Shown: in pieces, positions 8,101 through 15,220 of the stretch
Numbering within the stretch: position 1 is the stretch's first letter
How the letters are laid out: each line of letters opens with the position of its first letter
NCBI GenBank assembly: GCA_902795715.1
Contig: CADBME010000314.1
Span: forward strand, 1 to 16,016
Source of the DNA: an uncultured Lachnospiraceae bacterium
GTDB taxonomy: Bacteria > Bacillota_A > Clostridia > Lachnospirales > Lachnospiraceae
Direction: 5' to 3'
DNA: 16,016 bases
The notes under the pieces: model-generated
Databases searched by the model: none
Told to the model about the DNA's origin: nothing
The model's input: the letters and a program-made list of their open reading frames with translations, nothing else
Made by a program: the position numbers and the translations under genes

Positions 8101-8824
8101 TGGGTTTGGGCACATATTCCTCACGGCTATGGGCTTCTATATCTTTGTCGATGGCATTCTGGGCCAGCTCCCAGGCGGAAAGAGGACGTGCCGGCTCCTC
8201 CTTTTCATCCTGCATGGATGCATTTCTCTGTTCTTCTTCCAGTTGTTCGGTTATGGATTTCTCCCTGCCGAAGCGAATCTGGGACCGGTCAAAAGCATCT
8301 TCCAGTCTGGGCTCTGTCAGCCCCATCATTTTCATGATGTTGTCATAAATCATATTGTTCAGGTCCGCCGCTTCCCCGGCATCAAAATCATCTTCATCTG
8401 CTTCATCTCCACGCTCCATCCGGTTGTAAGCCTCGATCTGGGAAAGCACTTCCGCATTCTGCGCCGGATCTTCGGATTGGTCTGCCCCCTCTCCCCTTCC
8501 GGAATCCAGACCATTGGAGATACTCTGTCTTCTCATACCGGACAGGAGACTCTGCTCAATCATACTCGCAGCAGAAGCCACCTGCTCCTGGTCGTCAAGC
8601 TGGTCAAAAGTCTTTGGAGGAAACAGGTCCGGAGCGATTCTTTCGACAGTTCCTTCAATCTCTTTGATCAGAGCTTTCTCTTCCCCTTCTTCTTCGGGCC
8701 GTCCGACGATATTCATCGCCATATCGATGATGTCTTCCATGTTAAAAGGCTCGACTTCTGTTCCGTCTGCTTCACCATGCTGTATTCTTACTACGTCAAG
8801 CAATGCCTGGATAATATCTTCCAC
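5186..8824 (-). CDS. Large acidic repeat protein with degenerate DnaB/RecA-like C-terminal domain
   Basis: No named family was recognised for this 1212-residue protein. Residues 1-894 are very rich in Asp, Glu, Ala and Ser and probably mostly disordered. They hold four copies of an SAxxLA motif (216, 249, 509, 535), two copies of LNxxIxxNIxKMMG (155, 424), a 14-residue tandem repeat (about 632-686) and a possibly folded helical stretch (about 720-778). Residues about 925-1212 follow the DnaB helicase motor: STGFHKLD (930-937), a strand-loop where the P-loop should be (SDPQYLKNAF, keeping only K959), FISTELS with E983 at the catalytic-glutamate position, VVVIDN with the Walker B Asp D1086, LASELGIPIL, and IRRNRR (1188-1193) near the end. 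No DnaB N-terminal domain was seen. The start is GTG at 8824, with AAGGGGGG about 9 bases upstream; no earlier start is better. The gene is monocistronic, with its own promoter. A scaffold or regulatory role is possible but unproven. Confidence 0.85.
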   Translation of the reverse strand: MEDIIQALLDVVRIQHGEADGTEVEPFNMEDIIDMAMNIVGRPEEEGEEKALIKEIEGTVERIAPDLFPPKTFDQLDDQEQVASAASMIEQSLLSGMRRQSISNGLDSGRGEGADQSEDPAQNAEVLSQIEAYNRMERGDEADEDDFDAGEAADLNNMIYDNIMKMMGLTEPRLEDAFDRSQIRFGREKSITEQLEEEQRNASMQDEKEEPARPLSAWELAQNAIDKDIEAHSREEYVPKPMEIPNTKSASQLAAEAIERMKAEDDKRSEIEKRAEAMMEEARRLGKDPMQFALHQQEILRYMEKNSDELVSFEDYEDLTPEEKYEIERAIEEEKRKESGQADAPDNDSVPVDAPSSDPASDETGDSQTTDSPAEAERPEGRKEESGAMPILSEEMLRQLSQEVIRENSDQILADNADEDMDSLNEAIMENIRKMMGGAGVPVHQESVDSLIDQVISGTGGGGSPQRQDEPDGAGGITRKQTEPDEARGQEAQGSGQTPSEERRQGPVSAADLARAAQDAAGIRREEEIEETTVSAVELAKIAQEAARRLKEAEETEAAGGVNLTEADLDFDSLDFDLDDDGTESETAAEGTEQAVGKDTAGENDEPARDPAKVTDETEAVEGEDSEATAGEGDQAESDSEEAADGRDQAKSDAKEAADEGDQAKSDPEKAADDEDQTDSDPEGGDRESAAEASPEGTGELDDDRAETEPEEDAEQDQTDVEVFVLGEHTQSEIDEALRNLETLGLEGDVYKRAERLLLLEMAGSEAELDAWLAARDTSEPIPEASPLYEDMDDLTDLDAEEIDKELEIVLDEEFAETEDDEEPDSDKEEDSMEADSDEADSDESPESTDDSALDGEIKAEDEGAADKVRAEKTDEKEEEGIREPEQNEGEQNKELQVSIRNPFILKNSASYMDEFEDFIVETQENRRLSTGFHKLDTLLRYGLHKGSYFIDSDPQYLKNAFIQQIADRTAENSIDVLFISTELSRYDLMVESVSRLSYEIHSKDGSRAVSPMDIMSGREGANLIDLKDELNWYRGRISEHLFIVDQEAVQEMADSAEEGTAGMILEDLIRSIVREGAHKPVVVIDNLENVLASEDPEDMKPLMAGMKKLASELGIPILMTYGYAQAESDMPVDEAEKEFRRSLGNMCDVYLDLKYADMITEDGNSLTREDIRDMAENGETVLIDVAIRRNRRVMRASCQIQSAPKFNWFTE
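6767..6931 (-). repeat. 42-bp tandem repeat encoding a 14-residue acidic unit
   Basis: Inside the 1212-residue gene, about four units with an exact 42-base period occur: the plus-strand marker GCCTGGTCT (GTCTGGTCT in the first unit) begins at 6792, 6834, 6876 and 6918. The encoded units are EGDQAESDSEEAAD, GRDQAKSDAKEAAD, EGDQAKSDPEKAAD and a degenerate fourth. The period is a multiple of three, so copy-number changes would keep the frame. Confidence 0.9.
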
Positions 8825-8840
8825 AGGGCAAGCCCCCCTT
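8825..8840 (-). promoter_or_regulatory. Ribosome binding site in a small CUUG hairpin
   Basis: On the minus strand AAGGGGGG (8840-8833) is followed by CUUG and CCCU, ending directly before the GTG start. GGGG can pair with CCCU (three G-C pairs and one G-U) around a CUUG tetraloop, partly masking the ribosome binding site. The pairing is seen in sequence; an effect on translation is inference. Confidence 0.45.
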
Positions 8841-8870
8841 CTATCAATATAAAAAATAATTTTCCGCTTT

Positions 8871-8894
8871 TGATAGCAGAAAAATATGCTATCA
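8871..8894 (-). promoter_or_regulatory. Inverted repeat in the leader of the 1212-residue gene
   Basis: TGATAGCA-N8-TGCTATCA is a perfect 8-bp inverted repeat in the transcribed leader. A third copy of the half-site, TTGATAG (minus strand, 8847-8841), abuts the ribosome binding site and is complementary to CTATCAA in the 3' arm. It could be an operator with an extra half-site or a switchable RNA structure. There is no T-run suited to termination directly behind it. Confidence 0.5.
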
Positions 8895-8949
8895 GAGCCT
8901 CAAATCTTATTTTTTAATTCTTTTAAATCTTCTCAAATGGACAATATTT

Positions 8950-8978
8950 ATTGTACCATTTTCTTGATATTGTGACAA
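8950..8978 (-). promoter_or_regulatory. Near-consensus sigma-A promoter for the 1212-residue gene
   Basis: Read on the minus strand, TTGTCA (8978-8973) is followed by a 17-base spacer and TACAAT (8955-8950). Each hexamer matches consensus at five of six positions, and a TG one base upstream of the -10 gives an extended -10. The predicted start near 8943 leaves a leader of about 120 nt. This makes the gene independent of mnmA upstream. Confidence 0.8.
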
Positions 8979-9112
8979 ATCCTCATATGGAGATTTCCTG
9001 CCCAATCTATGGCATATCCCTCACATTACAGGGGAATGTCCGCTTCAGGGCAGATAAGCTCCTCCTTAGATCTCCCGGCTTCAGGCTGGTCTCCCATTTG
9101 CCGTCTGTATCC

Positions 9113-10174
9113 TCAGGCGATGGTTCCTCCGCCGACAACCACATCTCCCCGGTAAAGCACCACAGCCTGACCTCTCGTGACAGCTCGCTGGGGCTCTTTG
9201 AAACGGATCTTGACCTGATGGTCCCGACAGGAGACAACTTCTGCCTCCTTCTCCATATGATGGTAGCGGATTCGTGCTTTCACTTCTTCCCCCGGCCTGA
9301 TGTCCTCAAGCCAGTTAAAATCTTCTGCAATCAGTTCACAGCTGAAGAGGTCATCGTTGCTTCCGATGATTACCTTGTTTTCCCCGGGGATGATATCCGT
9401 CACATAAATCCTTTCCGCTGCAGATATGCCAAGACCTCTTCGCTGGCCGATGGTATAGCCGTAATAACCGTCATGAGTCCCAAGGATCTCTCCCTTTTTG
9501 TCTATGAAAGTTCCTTTTCCACAGGTCCTGCCGGCTTCCCTCTCGATAAAAGCTTTGTAATCACCATCAGGTATAAAACAGATATCCTGACTCTCATGCT
9601 TGTCAGCATTCAAAAAGCCATGTTCTGCCGCAATTTTCCGGATCTGGTCCTTTGTGTAATCGCCAAGGGGAAAGCGGGTATGGGCCAGCTGGTCTCTGCT
9701 TAAGGAATACAGAACATAGCTCTGATCCTTTTTCTCATCTACCCCTTTCAGCAAATGATAGCTTCCATTTTTTCGGACAATTCTTGCATAATGACCCGTG
9801 ACGATAAACTTACATCCCAGGATTTCTGCCCGCTGATAAAGGGCCTCAAACTTCAGATACCGGTTACAGAGAATACAGGGATTGGGTGTTTTTCCCTGCA
9901 GATAACTATCTACAAAGGGATTGATTACTTTCTCCCGGAAGCTGTCTTTAAAATTAAATACGTAATATGGAATGCCAAGCCTGGCTGCAACGCTTCGGGC
10001 ATCCTCCACATCTTCGAGAGAACAGCAGGTCTTATCATGACTCTGATCAATGTCATCGTTGTCAAAGAGCTTCATTGTCACCCCTATACACTCATATCCT
10101 GCTTCTTTCATCAAAACAGCGGCGACGGAAGAATCCACCCCGCCGCTCATCGCAATCAATGCTTTTTCAGCCAT
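9113..10174 (-). CDS. mnmA: tRNA-specific 2-thiouridylase MnmA
   Basis: MnmA, 353 residues, full length for the family. It adenylates and thiolates U34 of tRNAs for Lys, Glu and Gln to give the 2-thiouridine wobble base, using sulfur passed on from a cysteine desulfurase. The PP-loop ATP-binding motif SGGVDSS is at 10-16. The catalytic cysteines are recognisable as C100 in TPNPCILCN and C199 in [19 protein letters not shown] (126-131) and GQRRGLG, with the C-terminal beta-barrel after it, are also typical. AGGAG lies six bases before the ATG, and a consensus-like promoter lies upstream (10215-10243). In many Clostridia the gene sits beside cysteine desulfurase and iscU-like genes; here neither is in view. 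Divergent from the PrsW-type gene. Assignment is secure. Confidence 0.97.
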   Translation of the reverse strand: MAEKALIAMSGGVDSSVAAVLMKEAGYECIGVTMKLFDNDDIDQSHDKTCCSLEDVEDARSVAARLGIPYYVFNFKDSFREKVINPFVDSYLQGKTPNPCILCNRYLKFEALYQRAEILGCKFIVTGHYARIVRKNGSYHLLKGVDEKKDQSYVLYSLSRDQLAHTRFPLGDYTKDQIRKIAAEHGFLNADKHESQDICFIPDGDYKAFIEREAGRTCGKGTFIDKKGEILGTHDGYYGYTIGQRRGLGISAAERIYVTDIIPGENKVIIGSNDDLFSCELIAEDFNWLEDIRPGEEVKARIRYHHMEKEAEVVSCRDHQVKIRFKEPQRAVTRGQAVVLYRGDVVVGGGTIA

Positions 10175-10214
10175 ATGCCACTCCTGTTATTTACTGAATA
10201 AGTTTTTATTATTT

Positions 10215-10243
10215 ATTATATCTTTTAAAAGTCATGGATGCAA
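10215..10243 (-). promoter_or_regulatory. Sigma-A promoter for mnmA
   Basis: On the minus strand TTGCAT (10243-10238), a 17-base spacer and a perfect TATAAT (10220-10215) precede mnmA by about 40 bases. Spacing and -10 are ideal. Confidence 0.8.
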
Positions 10244-10267
10244 TAGTTACTATTTTTGCCGCAAATA

Positions 10268-10276
10268 TGATATAAT
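10268..10276 (+). promoter_or_regulatory. Extended -10 promoter for the PrsW-type gene
   Basis: TGATATAAT gives a perfect TATAAT (10271-10276) with the TGn extension. The -35 region (about 10247-10252, TTACTA) is poor, as often with extended -10 promoters. It lies about 50 bases upstream of the start at 10328 and back to back with the mnmA promoter. Confidence 0.6.
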
Positions 10277-10327
10277 TCATTAGACATTTCATTTTATAAA
10301 TGATATTCATAACAGGAGGAAAAATAA

Positions 10328-11032
10328 ATGAGATTACTTATGCTTGCCGCACTGGTCCCCCCGCTTTTTTTGCTGTGGAAAATCTATAATATGGATAAAA
10401 TTGAACATGAGCCTCCAAAGCTTATTGCCAAGCTCTTTATTTTCGGAGCCCTCATGTGCCTTCCCGCAGGCATCATTGAGTCTTTTGGGGACGCCATTAT
10501 TCAGAATGTGCTCCCCCAGGGTTCTCTGATCTATTTCTTTGTTGATGCCTTTCTCATCGTTGCCCTGGCCGAGGAGGGGGTTAAGCGTTTTATTCTGAAG
10601 AAACTTACCTGGAATCACCCAGCCTTTGACTATCATTTTGATGGCGTAGTTTATGCCGTTACAGCTTCTCTCGGTTTTGCCGCACTGGAAAATATTCTCT
10701 ATGTCTTTGGTGCCGGCACTCTCTCAGATGGAATGGCTCTGGCAGCAACCCGGGGACTTTTATCCATCCCTGGCCACTGTATCTTCGGAATCTTCATGGG
10801 TCTCTATTACAGCCAGGCAAAACATGCCGAGAGAATGGGGGATTCGGCAGCTTTAGGGCAGGCAAAGCGAAACAGTCTGCTTGTTCCGGTTCTCCTCCAT
10901 GGCTTCTATGATTTCTGCCTTTTCACCGGCAATGCCATATTCATGGCCATCTTCTTTGTTTTTATTGTTCTGGTCTATATAGGAGCCTATCGGACAATCC
11001 GTCGTTATGCCAGCGAGGACCGGCCTCTCTGA
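10328..11032 (+). CDS. prsW: PrsW-family intramembrane metalloprotease
   Basis: Multi-pass membrane protein of 234 residues with the signature motifs of the PrsW/CPBP-related glutamic-type metalloproteases. These are EE-x-x-K (E82, E83, K86 in AEEGVKRF), E121-N122 in AALENILYV, H150 in IPGHCIFG and HGFYDF (H191, D195). Several hydrophobic stretches cover most of the chain. In Bacillus subtilis PrsW makes the first cut in the anti-sigma factor RsiW; other members have other or unknown substrates, and no sigma/anti-sigma pair is seen here. AGGAGG (10314-10319) supports the start. It has its own promoter and ends before a shared bidirectional terminator. The family is secure; the symbol is by homology only, and the substrate is unknown. 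Confidence 0.9.
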   Translation: MRLLMLAALVPPLFLLWKIYNMDKIEHEPPKLIAKLFIFGALMCLPAGIIESFGDAIIQNVLPQGSLIYFFVDAFLIVALAEEGVKRFILKKLTWNHPAFDYHFDGVVYAVTASLGFAALENILYVFGAGTLSDGMALAATRGLLSIPGHCIFGIFMGLYYSQAKHAERMGDSAALGQAKRNSLLVPVLLHGFYDFCLFTGNAIFMAIFFVFIVLVYIGAYRTIRRYASEDRPL

Positions 11033-11102
11033 CCCTTTTTGAATTAATATCGGTTATTTCTTTTGATATTATTTATTAGTATTACCTTGACATTGCTTAT
11101 AC

Positions 11103-11158
11103 AAAAAACAAAGACATCATTTCCGCTGTCATAAACAAGAGAAATGATGTCTTTTTTT
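11103..11158. terminator. Bidirectional intrinsic terminator
   Basis: AAAGACATCATTTC (11110-11123) and GAAATGATGTCTTT (11141-11154) form a perfect 14-bp stem with a 17-base loop. A T-tract on the right (11152-11158) and an A-tract on the left (11103-11108) allow termination in both directions. It sits between the convergent prsW-type (+) and phosphoglucomutase (-) genes. Confidence 0.9.
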
Positions 11159-11248
11159 ATGCCGGAACTATGTTCGAACCGGTCCGGCAGTAGAATTCAG
11201 TTATATGCAGGCTGCATACAAAGCCTGCTCACAAGACTTTGTCCTCCA

Positions 11249-12931
11249 TTAAGCAAAGATGACCTTGACATCCTCTGCCATGGCATCCTTCTGAGCCTGA
11301 GCTTCATCCAGGTCTTTGCCCTTGGTTGTATAATAAGCCTTAATTTTGGGCTCGGTACCGGAAGGACGGATAATCACGGACTGTCCGTCTTCGAGAATAT
11401 AATTGAGAACATTGGACTTGGGTAATCCGGTCTCTTCACTCTTGGTATAGTCAATAACCTTTGCCACAGCCTTGCCTGCAAATGTCTTAGGCGGAGTCTC
11501 GCGAAGTCCGGTCATGATACCGGCCATCTTGTCCATTCCGGATAATCCCGGGAATTCATAGCTGTCAACCTTGTTGAGGTAACGTCCGTACTCGTTGTAG
11601 ATTTCTTCGAGGCGCTGCTTGATGGAAGAGCCGATGCTCCGGTAGTAGGCTGCCATCTCACAGATCAGCATGGAGCCGATGATGGCATCTTTGTCACGGA
11701 CATAAGGACCGGCCAGGTAGCCGTAGCTCTCTTCAAAACCGAAGATAAAGCGGTCTACCTCTCCGTCAGCTTCCAGTAAGGCAATCTGGTCTCCGATCCA
11801 TTTGAATCCGGTCAGGGTGTGGCGAAGCTCTACACCGTAATGCTCAGCAACTGCATCGGCCAGAGGTGTGGACACGATGGACATGCAGGCTACCGGTTTC
11901 TCCGGCATGGTTCCCTTTTCGATTCGTCCGGCACAAATATAGTCGAGAAGAAGGACACCCATCTCATTGCCGGATACCAGCTCATATGAGCCGTCCGGGC
12001 ACTTCATGGCGATACCGACACGGTCTGCATCGGGATCTGTTGCCAGCATGAGATCTGCCTCAACTTCCTTAGCCAGCTCAAGACCCTTTTCAAGAGCAGC
12101 AAAAATCTCCGGATTGGGATAGGAACAGGTAGTAAAATATCCGTTAGGATACTCCTGCTCGGGAACGATGGTGATATCCGTGATACCCATATCCTTGAGA
12201 ACTCTGGTTACCGGTACAAGACCTGTACCATTTAAGGGAGAGTAAACCAGCTTCAGACCAGCGGTCCTGCAAAGGCCCGGGCGAACCTGTCTTGCCTCGA
12301 TGGCCTCATATAAAGCTTCCTTACAGTCCTCGCCTACAAACTGAATCAGGCCTTTCTCAACACCTTCTGCAAAAGGCATGTATTTTGCCCCGGTAAGGAC
12401 ATCTGTTTTCTGGATGGAATCATAAACAACTGCAGCGGCATCATCTGTCATCTGGCAGCCGTCCGGTCCGTAGGCCTTATATCCGTTATACTGAGCCGGA
12501 TTGTGGGAAGCTGTCACCATGATTCCCGCGTTACAATTATAATATCTGGTTGCAAAGCTCAGAGCCGGCACCGGCATAAGCTCATCGTAAATCCGAACGT
12601 GAATGCCATTGGCCGCAAGGACACCCGCCGCGTCTCTGGCAAAAGTCCATCCCTTAAGGCGGCTGTCATAGCTGATGGCAACCGTCTGGCTTCCACCCTG
12701 GGTCTTTACCCAGTCTGCAACGCCCTGTGTTGCCTGGCGAACAACCCAGATGTTCATTCTATTGGTTCCGGCTCCAAGTGTTCCCCGGAGCCCTGCGGTT
12801 CCGAACTTGAGAGTCACTGCAAAGCGTTCTTTAATCGCCTCGTCGTCTCCCTCTATATCCTGAAGTTCTTTCTTCAAGTCAAAATCAATCAATTCAGCAT
12901 CAAGCCAGCGTTTATAATCGTCCTGATACAT
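11249..12931 (-). CDS. pgcA: Phosphoglucomutase/phosphomannomutase (alpha-D-phosphohexomutase)
   Basis: Phospho-sugar mutase of 560 residues that interconverts hexose 6-phosphate and hexose 1-phosphate, feeding sugar nucleotides for wall and surface glycans. The four-domain family layout is seen: FGTAGLRG (43-50), the active-site phosphoserine loop TASHNP with S142, the magnesium loop DPDADRVG (D299, D301, D303), the sugar-recognition loop GFEESYGY (398-405) and the phosphate-binding RPSGTEPK (522-529). Length fits the Gram-positive PgcA type, which favours glucose but can act on related sugars. AGAGGTG lies just upstream of the ATG. It is alone in its transcription unit, with a bidirectional terminator downstream. 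The family is secure; glucose preference is inferred from length and motifs, so the symbol is provisional. Confidence 0.94.
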   Translation of the reverse strand: MYQDDYKRWLDAELIDFDLKKELQDIEGDDEAIKERFAVTLKFGTAGLRGTLGAGTNRMNIWVVRQATQGVADWVKTQGGSQTVAISYDSRLKGWTFARDAAGVLAANGIHVRIYDELMPVPALSFATRYYNCNAGIMVTASHNPAQYNGYKAYGPDGCQMTDDAAAVVYDSIQKTDVLTGAKYMPFAEGVEKGLIQFVGEDCKEALYEAIEARQVRPGLCRTAGLKLVYSPLNGTGLVPVTRVLKDMGITDITIVPEQEYPNGYFTTCSYPNPEIFAALEKGLELAKEVEADLMLATDPDADRVGIAMKCPDGSYELVSGNEMGVLLLDYICAGRIEKGTMPEKPVACMSIVSTPLADAVAEHYGVELRHTLTGFKWIGDQIALLEADGEVDRFIFGFEESYGYLAGPYVRDKDAIIGSMLICEMAAYYRSIGSSIKQRLEEIYNEYGRYLNKVDSYEFPGLSGMDKMAGIMTGLRETPPKTFAGKAVAKVIDYTKSEETGLPKSNVLNYILEDGQSVIIRPSGTEPKIKAYYTTKGKDLDEAQAQKDAMAEDVKVIFA

Positions 12932-12996
12932 GTTTCACCTCTGTCCTTTCTGAACTACGACTGCGGATCATGAGATTGATCCCCCCAATACAGTTA

Positions 12997-13026
12997 GTAA
13001 TAAATAAGCAGGCTATAAACAATCAA
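12997..13026 (-). promoter_or_regulatory. Weak candidate promoter for the phosphoglucomutase gene
   Basis: On the minus strand TTGATT (13026-13021) and TATTAC (13002-12997) are 18 bases apart, each a partial match to consensus. A 6-bp inverted repeat, GGATCA-N6-TGATCC (12965-12982), lies in the predicted leader. Position is right, but the motifs are weak. Confidence 0.3.
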
Positions 13027-13034
13027 TAACCTGA

Positions 13035-13072
13035 GCAAAACGCAAGCGCCAAAAAAGGTTTTTGACGCCTGC
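13035..13072 (-). terminator. Intrinsic terminator for the ABC transporter operon
   Basis: Read on the minus strand, GCAGGCGTCAAAAA (13072-13059), a 3-base loop and TTTTTGGCGCTTGC (13055-13042) pair along 14 positions, with two G-U wobbles and no mismatch, followed by GTTTTG. On the plus strand the same two positions would be A-C mismatches, so the hairpin is meant for minus-strand RNA. It lies about 95 bases after the permease stop and separates the operon from the phosphoglucomutase gene. Confidence 0.7.
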
Positions 13073-13166
13073 CTTTTATAGAATCGATTATACTAAAGGG
13101 GATAGAACAATGTCAAGAAAGAAGCCATATTTGGGGAAATCATTCTTTGGTTTAGCGAGTTTTGAA

Positions 13167-14402
13167 TTATCCCACATACCTCAGGGCATCGATAGGATTT
13201 CTCCCCGCTGCCTTATTGGCCGGGTAAATACCGAATACAATACCGATCAGACTGGAAAATACCACCGATACCATCACAACCATAAGTGACAGCTGGTATG
13301 CGGTCCCGTTAATCAGTCCGATCACTTTCAAAAGTCCCCAGGATCCCAGAATTCCCAAAGCGCATCCTGTAAGGCTCAAAAGAATGGCTTCAATCAGGAA
13401 CTGAAGCATGATTGTTCCACGGGTAGCTCCGATAGCCTTCCTGATCCCAATCTCCCGGGTACGCTCGGTGACAGAAACCAGCATGATATTCATGATACCG
13501 ATTCCTCCGACCAGGAGGGAAATTGCCGCGATTCCCCCTAACATCATTGTCATCGTGTTTTGAACCTCAGCCATAGTCTCCGCAATCTGAGACTGATTCT
13601 GTATGGTAAAGGCATCACTGTCCTGATCAAATCGATTTAAAAGAGCCTCGGTCAGCTCTGCCTCCGCCTGGTCAATATGATTTTCATCCACAGCAGAGGC
13701 TACAAAGGAGGCTACCTCCGAAGAGGTGGACTGAGATAATCTCACCAGACTTGTAAAGGGAATGTAAGATTCATAGGACCGGTAACTGCTGGAATTATGC
13801 CGGCGGCCCATACCTCTGCCTGATCCGGAGCTGTCGGATTCAACCACGCCGATAATCTGATAAGTCACACCGGATAACTGCAGGCTTTCCCCCACACAAT
13901 AGCTTCTTCCCACAAGGTCTTCTGCCAAATCCTGACTGATCACCGCCACGTTAGTATGGTTATCCACATCTGTCAGATTAAAATACCTTCCGGAAATAAG
14001 GGTCAGTCCCATGATTTTCCCATAAGATCCTGAAGTCCCTGTGATATTTACGGTTTCTGTCCCTTCATCTGAAGAAGATGACATCCTGCTCAAAGTTCTT
14101 CCCTGAACCTGGCTGCTGGCTGTCACGGAAGCATCCTGAAGAGAAGACAGGTCTCTGACTATCTCATTCATTTCATCAAGAGTAAGGGGATTGTCTTTGT
14201 CATCGCTGATTCGCACAGTAAAGGTATTGGTCCCCATAGAATTAATTGACTCAGTCACGGATTCCGAGGCTCCGCTCACGATGGAAACCAGTACTACCAG
14301 GGCCATGACTCCGATGATAATACCCAGCATGGTAAGAAATGTTCTCATCTTGTTGGCTGATACCGCTTTCAGGGACATACGAAAAGATTCCCGGAACATC
14401 AT
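13167..14402 (-). CDS. MacB/FtsX-type ABC transporter permease
   Basis: Permease of the MacB-like family, 411 residues. It has the standard layout: one N-terminal membrane helix (about 20-43) after a MacB-like start (NKMRTFLTMLGIIIGV), a large extracellular domain (about 45-283), then three helices (about 286-309, 330-360, 370-393) forming the FtsX domain. The coupling-type motif TERTREIGIRKAIGA (312-326) and the terminal NPIDALRYV are typical. The extracellular domain contains a Ser/Gly/Arg-rich loop (about 189-209). The start overlaps the ATPase stop by four bases (ATGA), and GGAGGTG lies inside the last ATPase codons, so the two are translationally coupled. Such systems export peptides, antibiotics or other toxic compounds by mechanotransmission. 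Family secure; substrate unknown. Confidence 0.94.
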   Translation of the reverse strand: MMFRESFRMSLKAVSANKMRTFLTMLGIIIGVMALVVLVSIVSGASESVTESINSMGTNTFTVRISDDKDNPLTLDEMNEIVRDLSSLQDASVTASSQVQGRTLSRMSSSSDEGTETVNITGTSGSYGKIMGLTLISGRYFNLTDVDNHTNVAVISQDLAEDLVGRSYCVGESLQLSGVTYQIIGVVESDSSGSGRGMGRRHNSSSYRSYESYIPFTSLVRLSQSTSSEVASFVASAVDENHIDQAEAELTEALLNRFDQDSDAFTIQNQSQIAETMAEVQNTMTMMLGGIAAISLLVGGIGIMNIMLVSVTERTREIGIRKAIGATRGTIMLQFLIEAILLSLTGCALGILGSWGLLKVIGLINGTAYQLSLMVVMVSVVFSSLIGIVFGIYPANKAAGRNPIDALRYVG

Positions 14403-15220
14403 ACAAGCACCTCCATTCCCGGACGCCCCTCTTCCGTCACCTGTCCGTCACGAATCCTCAGGATTCTGTCTGCCTGCCTGGCTACATTTTCATCATGGGT
14501 GATCAGGACGATCGTATTTCCCCGGGCGTGGAGTTCATGAAATATTGTCATGATCTCATCCCCTGTTCTGGAATCCAGATTGCCGGTAGGCTCATCGGCC
14601 AGAAAGAGGGAGGGTTCCGTTACCAGGGCCCTGGCTATGGCCACCCTCTGCTGCTGACCTCCGGATAATTCACCGGGCAAATGTTCTGCTCTTTCCTGAA
14701 GACCCACTCGCTGTAAGGCAGATTCTACTCTCTCTTTTCGCTTCCTTACAGGAATCCTGCGGTAAATCAGGGGCAATTCCACATTTTCCCATGCCGTCAG
14801 GCCTCCAATCAGATTGAAGTTTTGAAAGACAAAACCAATCTGCTGATTGCGGATATGAGCCAGTTCATTTTCTCCATAGTTTTCAATCGGCTGGCCATTC
14901 AGGAGATAGGCCCCTTCATCAGCCTGGTCCAGGCAGCCTATGATGTTCATCATGGTGGATTTCCCGCTGCCGGAAGGCCCGATGATGCTGACGAATTCCC
15001 CCTCTTCAATGGATAGGGAAGCATGATCCAGAGCTTTTACCGTTTCGCCTCCAATCTCATAATGTTTTGAAATCTCTTTGAGGGTGATCACATTTTCTTT
15101 TTGCACCCCGGAGTATGAATCTACTTCCGGCTCCCTGTCCGGAAGAGTTTCCTCATAATCCTCTGCCTGCTTTTCCCTTTTTTCTATGTCATATGACTTG
15201 TACAGTCTCACCACAATCAC
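14399..15220 (-). CDS. MacB/LolD-type ABC transporter ATP-binding protein
   Basis: ATPase subunit of the export system, 273 residues. All motifs are present: Walker [10 protein letters not shown] (81-89), Q-loop Q133 (FVFQNFNL), signature LSGGQ (185-189), Walker B LFLADEP (205-211) and switch H242 (ITHDEN). The conserved domain begins near residue 44 ([15 protein letters not shown]). The first 43 residues are charged and absent from typical members. The chosen GTG at 15220 is the longest reading and has only weak ribosome binding sequence. GTG codons at 15106 (V39) or 15091 (V44) would give a normal-length protein. Downstream, the gene overlaps the permease by four bases. The adaptor gene lies 48 bases upstream. 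ATPase identity is secure; the start is uncertain. Confidence 0.92.
   Translation of the reverse strand: MIVVRLYKSYDIEKREKQAEDYEETLPDREPEVDSYSGVQKENVITLKEISKHYEIGGETVKALDHASLSIEEGEFVSIIGPSGSGKSTMMNIIGCLDQADEGAYLLNGQPIENYGENELAHIRNQQIGFVFQNFNLIGGLTAWENVELPLIYRRIPVRKRKERVESALQRVGLQERAEHLPGELSGGQQQRVAIARALVTEPSLFLADEPTGNLDSRTGDEIMTIFHELHARGNTIVLITHDENVARQADRILRIRDGQVTEEGRPGMEVLV

Larger units (their letters stand above)
8825..9112. other. 288-bp spacer between mnmA and the 1212-residue gene
   Basis: Both flanking genes are on the minus strand. The half nearest the 1212-residue gene is its leader and promoter. The half after the mnmA stop (about 8980-9112) shows no strong terminator and no credible gene. 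An AAGGAGG on the minus strand near 9068 has no start codon at a usable distance. Confidence 0.6.

Noticed and set aside
6126..8348. Several long open frames opposite to, or frame-shifted within, the 1212-residue gene (for example 6622-7470, 6939-7496, 7956-8348)
   Set aside because: They arise from the repetitive, biased composition of the acidic gene, have implausible Arg/Pro- or Ser-rich products, and lack ribosome binding sites and family motifs.
8129..8917. 262-codon plus-strand frame across the 5' end of the 1212-residue gene
   Set aside because: Antisense to a gene with a clear promoter and start; the product shows no domain-like features and it covers the leader elements.
9060..9075. 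Strong AAGGAGG ribosome binding sequence on the minus strand after mnmA
   Set aside because: No ATG, GTG or TTG follows at a usable distance, and no credible ORF lies downstream.
8951..9703. 250-codon plus-strand frame opposite mnmA
   Set aside because: Antisense shadow of a secure gene with no supporting start signal.
11172..11190. GTTCGAACC sequence that resembles a tRNA T-arm
   Set aside because: The flanking bases cannot form the T-stem, and no acceptor or anticodon stem can be drawn.
13110..13289. Small plus-strand ORF of 59 codons with AAAGGGGA before its ATG
   Set aside because: It overlaps the permease 3' end antisense by about 120 bases. The TTGACG upstream is at the wrong spacing (about 21) from TATACT, and its base lies in the minus-strand terminator. 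The product resembles nothing I recognise.
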